Origin: Macrotrachela quadricornifera
Lineage: Eukaryota; Rotifera; Eurotatoria; Philodinida; Philodinidae
DNA length: 64,000 nucleotides
Assembly (NCBI GenBank): GCA_022393335.1
Contig: JAJEKB010020675.1
Coordinates: forward strand, 77,918 to 141,917
Reading direction: 5' to 3'
How positions within the stretch are numbered: the first letter of the stretch is position 1; each line of letters starts with the position of its first letter. Both the position numbers and the translations under genes were made by a program. This document shows, in pieces, positions 55,590 to 64,000 of the stretch. The notes under the pieces are model-generated. The model was given only the letters and a program-made list of their open reading frames with translations. It searched no databases and had not been told where the DNA came from.

Positions 55590-57188
55590 TATTACTACTG
55601 TATTAATTGCAAAGTAATTTCAGTTAGATGTACTTATGATAGAATTAATAATTGAGAAAGATTTTTATCTAGTCATATGAAAATTACAATACAGATTGTT
55701 TTTTTTTTAATATTTCTGATTCATCGATATGAATCATATTTATTTGCATAAGGTGTTGTTTTTTTTTCTTATATTCTTCTTTTTCTTTCATCGTTAAATA
55801 ATGACATCTTTTATAAAACATCCAATATGAACAATATTTTGTTTTTTAATAATAACTTTAATTCCATATAATCAATTAATATGAATAAAATATCTTATTA
55901 TGAAAATAAAGAATAGTTTTAAACCTTTTTAATGTATTTTTGAAAGTTAGATGTCGAAAATGGTACATGTGCAGAATGATCACACTGTCGCCTTCACTTT
56001 CATTCTGATTAAAGAGAGGGTCTAGAAATTGGAATTGTCGGTAACATGGTACAAACAACGATTTTTTTACTAAAATTAACCAGGTAACTATAGTACAAAT
56101 GATCATCTGAAGACTGATGTAAATGCAGTCATAATAATCATGGGTAAAATGATAATGAAATAATTATAATTCAGATAGTGGTGTAAAACGATTTACTAAA
56201 GCATTTAATTAGTAAGAATCAGACCAATTCTACCAGTCTAGGGCTAAGTGAATCGTCTAACGATGAACGTTACTTGTGTGAAATACGTTAATTGAATGTG
56301 ATGGTATGCTTATTCTGCACATACACCCTCATCGCAATATAACACAAAATACAGACTCACAGGAAATGTAAATCATTTCGAAGATCAGCTAATTATATCA
56401 TTTAAATAACGATTATTGTACAAACGTTGTTTAATTTTTTTTCTTTTCATCTGTACGTAACCATTTCTCCTATCTATGAATTAAAGTTAGTTACAAGCAC
56501 ATTTTATGTAAAATGAAAAAATGTCAAAAACATTCAAAAATGCATAATTTGAAAATAAAGAACTTCAGTAATAAAGATATGAATATTATTGTTCAATAAA
56601 TAAATTGTGGTCAAGCAATATAAAGAATTTTCGTTAGAGAATATTTGAATTATTGCAAAGACATCAATGATAAACCTATTTAAAAAGCATTACCGTTTTC
56701 GTACAATAATTTATACGACTCGGATATGCATCATTTGACATAAGTACTTTGACAATAATAATTTAAATGTGACAGAGTTTTGATTTTTCTTCATTAGTTT
56801 AACAGATAATGGTATGAAACAGATACTATATCAACTCCTTGCTTCTCAAGAGTCAATGGCATAGGCATTTGTAGCTCCATTGCAAAAAATTTAAGAAAAC
56901 ATGAAATTGAAAAACATTCAGAACTATTTCCATAATAATCTTCATAAGCTATCGATTCATAAAAAGAATATTTCCTTCCATAGCTTCGTCATCGAAATAT
57001 GAACCATATAAAGTTCCGAATTAAAAAAATAAGTTTTTTTAATCGAAGTTTCCTCTATCTACAAATAACAGAGATTTTCATTACTGAGGAAGATTAATTA
57101 AAAATTGACTCACCATATATTGAATAGAAAAAAAATCATTACTAAACTGTATAATTAGTGAAAAATCACATTTTTAGGATCTACTTTC
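55590..57188. other. Non-coding stretch
   Basis: No gene is recognised between the CDC123-like gene and the tRNA. Frames here are short and not protein-like. Confidence 0.35.
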
Positions 57189-57259
57189 GCCGCGGTAGTA
57201 TAATGGTAGTACATCCGGTTGTGGTCCGGATAACGCAGGTTCGATTCCTGCCCGTGGCA
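57189..57259 (+). tRNA. tRNA-His (anticodon GTG)
   Basis: A complete cloverleaf. Acceptor stem GCCGCGG pairs with CCGTGGC (one G-T), the anticodon stem TCCGG/CCGGA encloses TTGTGGT with anticodon GTG at 57221-57223, and the T arm GCAGGTTCGATTCCTGC contains a perfect B box. The D arm TAGTATAATGGTAGTAC supplies the A box. The discriminator is A at 57259. No intron. A T run at about 57266-57274 serves as Pol III terminator. Confidence 0.97.
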
Positions 57260-57639
57260 TATGAATTTTTTTTTGATAAAAATTAACAAATATAAGAAAA
57301 AAAATTTGGATGAAAGAGTAACTATACAGAATGTCAAAAAATACTAAATTGTTTAATTAGAACAATATTTAAATAATAATGTACAAGAAAAAAATGTAGA
57401 ATTTTTCTTTTTATTCAGAATAAATCCAGTCAAAAATATTAACACAATTCGTTCTTTCTTTTGATTTTGTTATTTATTTTTCTTGAAGAGTGTCAAACAA
57501 GAAAAATTTTTTCATTAATGATACTTTGTTAACATTTATATTATGTTTTTATTTATCTACTTAGAGGTACTCAAAAGTAGTGGCGGAGATAACTTATTTT
57601 CTTATAGAAAGCTTAAAGAAATTTTCTTCTTTTATCGAA

Positions 57640-58095
57640 TTATAGAGAAAATGGCACTATTTTTCTATGCTATCTGATTACTCTTCAACTAATAAAATTT
57701 CGATAGAAACTGTTTGTTTGCTGAAAACTTAACTAAAATAGCTATACTTTGCATTTCACTTTTAAATCGTTAATATGTTGTATCAGAAAATAGAATATAC
57801 CACATTAATATGCAGCGTGAAAAGCTCTACAATCTGCAAAGCTTACTTTAATTGTTTGCGTTTTGTCTTTAAGAAAAGGCAAAATTTTATGCAATCAATT
57901 TTCTATATTCTATAAAACAAGTAGTCTTATGTAAATTTTAGAGCTTTTCATATTGCATATTATTGTCGTATATTCTATTTTTTTTGATACAATATGTTAA
58001 GGATTAAAAACTGAATTGAAATTTTATTTTTATATTATTACTTGAAGAATAATCAAATACAGAATAATTTTTCTAATAAGTGTTCGAGCACGAAC
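57640..58095. repeat. Diverged palindrome, ~455 bp
   Basis: Left and right halves are inverted copies: TGTTGTATCAGAAAATAGAA with TATTGTATCAAAAAAAATAG, GAATATACCACATTAATATG with GAATATACGACAATAATATG, TGAAAAGCTCTA identical, and GATTACTCTTCAACTAATAA with GATTATTCTTCAAGTAATAA further out. The centre is near 57870. No coding frame is seen. Confidence 0.7.
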
Positions 58096-59050
58096 ATAGA
58101 AAATGATCTGATTTTTAATAGAGAAAAATGATCTAATAAATGAAAAATAGTGCATATTATCCATGAAATCTTTGAAAAAATTTTAAATGTATCGTCACGT
58201 TTAAAAGTTAATTTTATTTCTTCTATTTTTATTCATAAAAAATTTTGTTGTTCTTGTGTTTCAAATTGCTAAAATTCGTTTTAATTAATTATGACGAACT
58301 GGATTCTGCATGAAAATATTTTTACACAAGTAGATTCTTGATATTTACTAATTATTATAATTTTAATCAACATCAGATGCATTGCATTGTCGAACCTTGT
58401 TAAAAATTTCGCCATAAAACACTTCTGTTCGGTCTTCGATAGCATTTTGTTTATTGTTTCGATATTTTCAAGTTAGATATTCAGTAAGTTGTGTTATTCC
58501 TCATTTCCAATAGGATTCAGTTTGAACTTCCTCATGAAAATAGTTTTTCTACGTTAATATGGTGTCAAATTTCAGAAACATCCGAAATTCAATACTAAAA
58601 ATGATCATAGTCATCAGTATTTACCATCAATAAATTTCATGTTCGATGCACTTTCATCTGATATAAAGTTTGTCATAGATATTATTTGAAATTATATCTT
58701 TGCCCCTTTGAAAAATATTTTTACGCATCCTATACATAAGATACACTTGAGTAACTGCTTTCCTTTATACAGAACAAAAAGATTGAACACTGAATGAAGG
58801 GCATTATACCTTATTTAGTGTTCGTATTTGGTACTTTTCAACTTTCGAAAAAAAAACCAGTATATAACCAATATTCGTACGAAGTGATGTTGAGTCTACA
58901 CATGCAGATCACTATGCTGCAGCATCCCGTTAGTTTTACGTAAGAACAACTTTGAAGCACTGCTACTCAGATTTAAAAACAATTATATTGATACATATTT
59001 TGAAATAGATCTCATAATTTTTGCCGGTGTCGATTTCTACTATCATCATA

Positions 59051-60635
59051 ATGTAAGGAAAGTTAGCAGCCGATTCGAGTATTTCCTATAACTATTCGTC
59101 TCAGCGATTAAGCCACAGAAGATAAGTAGTAAGCCACCTACAACTCAGCGAGCTCTATCCAACGATACCAAAAAATCCGCAAAAAACTCTACTTTATCCC
59201 CAGAAAAAACCGAAATACTCCAAAAATCCTATACAATATAACTACCATTTTCCTTCCAACTTATCACGATTCGCCTGAATACATAAGCCTTCAGTAACAA
59301 CTACATTTTTCGATGCAGAATTCCAAGCTCTATCGATTGGTATATAAACAACCCCGAAAAAATCATTTCCAGCTGCCCAGCGGCACCAAACCCGACCCCA
59401 ACCCTCTGTTAAACAGTGACAACCATGACGATTCGCCTCACAGCTTAAGCCACCCGTCAAAAGCACATCAATCGATGCAGAATTTCAAGCTCTATCGAAT
59501 GGTATATGTCTTGCCGAACTTATCGCAAGAAAAATATCACTTTTATAGGTAAAATCCCTCAAAATGATAATATAGGGATGCCTTTGGGTAGGTATTTGCC
59601 ATAACTATTCGTTCAGACACATAAGCCACTGGGAATTCATATACCAATCGATGCAGAATTCCCAGCTCTATCGAATGGTATATGACTCGCATACCTTCCC
59701 TCAAACATAATATCATTTTTATAAGTAAAACCTTTGAAAATGATAGTATAGTGCTGATTTTGGGAAAGTATTTGCCATAGCCATTCGTTCAGACACATAA
59801 GCCACTGGGAATTCATATACCAATCGATGCAGAATTCCAAGCTCTATCGAATGGTATATGACTCGCATACCTTCCCTCAAACATAATATCATTTTTATAG
59901 GTAAAACCCTTCAAANNNNNNNNNNNNNNNNNNNNNNNNNNNNNNNNNNNNNNNNNNNNNNNNNNNNNNNNNNNNNNNNNNNNNNNNNNNNNNNNNNNNN
60001 NNNNNNNNNNNNNNNNNNNNNNNNNNNNNNNNNNNNNNNNNNNNNNNNNNNNNNNNNNNNNNNNNNNNNNNNNNNNNNNNNNNNNNNNNNNNNNNNNNNN
60101 NNNNNNNNNNNNNNNNNNNNNNNNNNNNNNNNNNNNNNNNNNNNNNNNNNNNNNNNNNNNNNNNNNNNNNNNNNNNNNNNNNNNNNNNNNNNNNNNNNNN
60201 NNNNNNNNNNNNNNNNNNNNNNNNNNNNNNNNNNNNNNNNNNNNNNNNNNNNNNNNNNNNNNNNNNNNNNNNNNNNNNNNNNNNNNNNNNNNNNNNNNNN
60301 NNNNNNNNNNNNNNNATGTTTGAGGGAAGGTGTGCGAGTCATATACCATTCGATAGAGCTTGGAATTCTGCATCGAAAAATGTAGTTGTTACTGAAGGCT
60401 TATGTATTCAGGCGAATCGTGATAAGTTGGAAGGAAAATGGTAGTTATATTGTATAGGATTTTTGGAGTATTTCGGTTTTTTCTGGGGATAAAGTAGAGT
60501 TTTTTGCGGATTTTTTGGTATCGTTGGATAGAGCTCGCTGAGTTGTAGGTGGCTTACTACTTATCTTCTGTGGCTTAATCGCTGAGACGAATAGTTATAG
60601 GAAATACTCGAATCGGCTGCTAACTTTCCTTACAT
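59051..60635. mobile_element. Fold-back element with 286 bp inverted arms
   Basis: Arms at 59051-59336 and 60350-60635 are inverted copies with virtually no differences, starting ATGTAAGGAAAGTTAGCAGC. Between them, units beginning CGATGCAGAATTCCAAGCTC start at 59311, 59473, 59649 and 59825 (162-176 bp apart); the last visible unit, next to the right arm, is inverted. A run of 400 N (59916-60315) hides the centre, so the true length is unknown. No protein-coding frame is real here; those spanning the Ns are artefacts. This layout is that of a fold-back transposon. Confidence 0.88.
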
Positions 60636-60639
60636 AAAT

Positions 60640-63600
60640 TCTACACGACTTTATTACCATTTTATGATCCTTTTCATTTCATGCATTTTAAAGTCTCTAA
60701 CAATTATCTTTAACTTGTCAGCAAAAAGGATGGGCTACAAATTAAATGTTTAGTATAATTTCTTGATCAGTATTATGTACAAAATTTAATGCTCGACAAC
60801 TCTCATGTTTGCTGAGAAAACGAATAATTAGTGGATATGGAATTATGTGTAGATTATGGAATTTGATTGTTGTTGTGGGTTCAAGTGCTGGATGTTGGTG
60901 CTGTTGTCAGGAAGGTAAAGTTCGGCGATCTCAAAAAACGGGAACCAAAAGCTGAGTCGAGACGCGAACCGTTAATGCATTCGATCAATAGAAAAATACC
61001 GAAATCTATGCCAAGAAATTTACATTTTTTCATTCTTTACATGAAAGTCTTCCTTGTATATATTAATTAATACTGAAATATAGGCCATCTATAATCTCAA
61101 CAATTCAATAGTGAAAACTTTGCATAACAAATCTGAAAATCTCATAACTATCTGATGATTAACAGTTTTGGTTTCACATTGTATTTTGCGAATTGGCTTG
61201 AAACTAGGTCTTTCTCATATGCAGTAGCCAAAACTCGAGCTAATAACGTGGTTTATGGGGAATTTTTATGATCACCGAACTATACAAGACGATCAAGACT
61301 CACAGCTTCGATCTTAAATACTAAATCCTTTTAAATTAATTACTGACAGTTTCAATTTATTTACTGAGCAAAAAAGCTATTTTTTATTGATGCACAAACT
61401 ACTGATCATCCTTTATAAAATATTGATCAACTAAATACATGCCAAAAAGATGTAGTTCAATGTCAAATTTGACAATGAGGAGGAATTGTCAGTGGAGAAT
61501 AACTGTCGTGAAGGCAAATACCACGGGAGTAACTGATTGTGATGCATCATTGATGAATATCACATTGAATACAATCTTACATGACAGAGAGAGAACATTC
61601 GGTAAGAATAGCAGAATAGGTGAGGAAAAAAGGTAAACATGATATGGCAGTGATCGCCATATTTATGACCAGCAAGAGGTTATACATTACGCATAGTGAG
61701 GACATCTCATTTATCGGCACAGACTCTTAGTGTGAAGAATTTCCAGAAAATACCTTAAGTTTTGAATGAATCCTTTTATTAGTTGTACATATTCTATCAA
61801 TGGATTGGCATAAGAAATTTCTAGGATTTTGTGTTAGTCTGGAAATGATCCTATGAATTTGGGATCTTGTGGAATTTATATAAAAAAAAATCTGAAAAGG
61901 TTTAGAATCGAGAACAAGAGTGACACTTCATCAAAAAATTCCCATTGCCTCGCCACTGAGTTTACCTAAAACATGAAATAATATAAATTAACATCATTGG
62001 AAATAACTTGCTTTTCCCATTCTTCGTAAGTATTCGTCCAAAAATGAGAAATGAAGTACCGATTCTTATAATTCTTAGTACAATACGAAAGACTGCTCGA
62101 ATTAATGGGAAATTACGATGTCGCTGACATTTTTCATTATCAAAACTCATGTGTTTAGTCTGAAATTAATACAAGTCTACTTTGAGCACCCACACATTTC
62201 GTTCCATTACTTCTAGTCTCTTCATGACAATACCATGGCAGAAAGATCTCAGTGTTTTCGTTAGAGTTAACCGGTCTTATTGCTAAAAGAGTAAGGAAAT
62301 AGTGTATTGGACGAAATGAGTGTTCAGATTGTTTTGAACATTTGCGTCTGTTTCTGAAGTACAACATATTCTGTTCTTGCTTTTATATAGTATTATGCAC
62401 GAAATTTTAGGAGATGAGCTTCGCAACATTCCATCATAAACTTTTTCATGTAAGAAGAAAAGAATGAAACGGCAAGTCATAGTAAGAATGGGAATGAACA
62501 ATTTGTTGTTGACTCCGTAGCGTCAAATGAGAGAGATAAATGCAAGTTTTGAAGCACATATGAGATATTTTTGTAAAGTCTGGCTATGTTGATGAAGAAA
62601 AAATACCTACAACTTCAGTATAAGTTTTCTTTCCGAACATGTAACGGTCGATTTTCCTTCTTTCAGAAAAGGATTAGCGAATCTTGTTGGATTCGTGCCA
62701 CCTGTTTATATTATCTACAACATTAAAAGACTGAACATGAATGAAATTCAGAAAAAATTTTGAATTACAGTTATACATAATATATTATTCGCCAATAAAT
62801 GTGCATATTTTTACCTACGCTTAACTCTATACATCATTAACAATTCTATTTTGAAAAGTCATTGTGCAAAGTATATATAATTTAGATTATTGTATCTTAG
62901 TAATTCAAATGCCTTTTAAAATTATCGAATTACTATTAAATGATATATTATCTAAATATCATATCACCTGATAAAGTCTCAGCAAGACAGACACAACCGT
63001 TGTCATGGTAGCCATTTATTCTACTCATAGTCACCCTCACCGTCAAGACATACTGATAGCTAAAGTGTATTATGTAGTTGTAACTAATAAAAATGCACGT
63101 CAAAGATTTGAAGTTATGCTCGTTTGTAATTCTAATCTGTCTTTCTTATCATTATTCTATATGATTTGAAAGATGATCTTACCAAATAAACACTTGCAGC
63201 ATATAGAACCATATGTCTACAAAGCATCATTTTTACGTATGTGAGATAAAACTACGCGATAAGAATCTTTTAAGAGAGCTTGCGCAAAAAATCATATATT
63301 TTACTAAAACCTGATCGAAAAACATTCTTCTATTGAATTTTATTGTCAACGTTGAAATCGTTTCACTTTTATCTTTTAGAGCAAAAATTTTTACTAGTGA
63401 AGATCATTTTTCAAATTAATGCGAAGTTGTTTTACTATGATGTAAATCGCATCTCGTACTTTTCTATTTTTATTCAAAATCTCTCACCCCAATTTAATCT
63501 ACTCAGATTTCTTTCTATAGTTCTTAAGATCTTTCATCAATGAAACATGGAGATAAAAGCAATAGAAAGTAAAAGAAAGCCGTCAAAAATTAAGATCGAC

Positions 63601-63821
63601 AAAACGTGTCTTCCCATTGCGAGACTGATTATGATTATATTTCTAAAACTATCATGCATTTCTCGAAGATTTTATTTTAATGTTAATTGAGCTACGTCTA
63701 AATGTATAAAATGCGAAGTCTAAAAATAATTCTATCGTATAGACTTGTGCATGTGAAAACTTATCTTCCTTTTAATCATTATTTTGTTTTTCTGTGAATC
63801 TTATCTCATTTTCCACTACAG
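60640..63821. other. Non-coding stretch, possibly with undetected exons
   Basis: No gene is recognised. Since an internal exon follows at 63822, upstream exons or a long intron of that gene may lie here, but no splice-linked coding piece was convincing. Near 63030 CACCCTCACCGTCAAG resembles a block in the SINE-like repeats at 35-36 kb. Confidence 0.3.
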
Positions 63822-63987
63822 ATTAGATTTAAAGGTTCCATTATTAAGAGGAATGGAATTAGGTGTTAAAACTTCAAATGGTGACACTATCGTTCTAGCA
63901 ATGGCTGAGCTCGTCGAACAAACACACGAGCTTGAAGAACAAATGGAGAAAACGACTCATCATAATTTTGTTGCTGTGCTCAAAGAA
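63822..63987 (+). CDS. Internal exon of an unrecognised gene, cut by the window edge
   Basis: An acceptor TTTTCCACTACAG precedes and a donor GTAAGC follows at 63988. Between them is an open frame of about 55 codons reading LDLKVPLLRGMELGVKTSNG, DTIVLAMAELVEQTHELEEQ and HHNFVAVLKEV. The composition (heptad-like leucines, charged residues) is that of a real protein, possibly part of a coiled coil. I do not recognise the family. The downstream part lies outside the window. Confidence 0.5.
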
Positions 63988-64000
63988 GTAAGCTAGTATC

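Noticed and set aside
59813..60385. Long open frames on both strands across the N run
   Set aside because: They exist only because 400 N are read as open codons; the flanks are tandem and inverted repeat.
1..64000. CRISPR arrays, bacterial operons, ribosomal RNA
   Set aside because: No direct-repeat/spacer pattern, no polycistronic gene clusters and no rRNA-like sequence were seen; introns and polyadenylation signals mark a eukaryote.

Overview
The window looks like an AT-rich nuclear contig from a small invertebrate, most likely a bdelloid rotifer (Rotaria- or Adineta-like). This is inference. It rests on many 49-66 bp GT-AG introns, compact host genes in transposon-rich DNA, decayed DNA transposons and Helitrons side by side, and a retrotransposon tail of a type I associate with bdelloids. 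Two runs of N (30040-30049 and 59916-60315) mark assembly gaps.

Host genes, left to right: a secreted protein with two eight-cysteine modules (5825-6187, +); a secreted protein resembling anti-lipopolysaccharide factor (8068-8526, -); an eight-exon lamin-tail-domain protein (15938-17944, +); a short three-exon EF-hand-like protein (22595-22975, -); a surface-anchored trypsin-like protease (39461-40879, +); a secreted polysaccharide lyase family 14-like protein in four exons (47387-48509, -); a single-pass membrane protein with a PQQ-like beta-propeller (51933-53517, -); a CDC123/D123-like protein with a myristoylation-type N-terminus (54342-55586, -); tRNA-His(GTG) (57189-57259, +); and an internal exon of an unrecognised gene at the right edge (63822-63987, +). 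Several of these only become visible when short introns are removed by eye.

Mobile DNA fills much of the rest. There is a TTAA-flanked piggyBac relic (12705-14622), a PIF1-like helicase relic (20861-21945), a near-intact Helitron whose Rep-helicase frame is broken by one TGA (24881-30698), a 5'-truncated non-LTR retrotransposon (30716-31403), an IS630/mariner-type relic with ~93 bp terminal repeats (43251-44468), a second mariner relic (about 49090-49925), a short Helitron-like element sharing both ends with the large one (50084-50742), several MITEs, and a fold-back element with 286 bp inverted arms around ~176 bp tandem repeats (59051-60635).

The least explained structure is a set of long, diverged palindromes, about 280-680 bp each, near 1.5, 3.8, 24.0, 41.3 and 57.9 kb. 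Their arms match along most of their length but have drifted apart. No operon-like organisation exists; the host genes stand alone. Several encode secreted or surface products (protease, lyase, ALF-like, cysteine-rich) that could act in digestion or defence.
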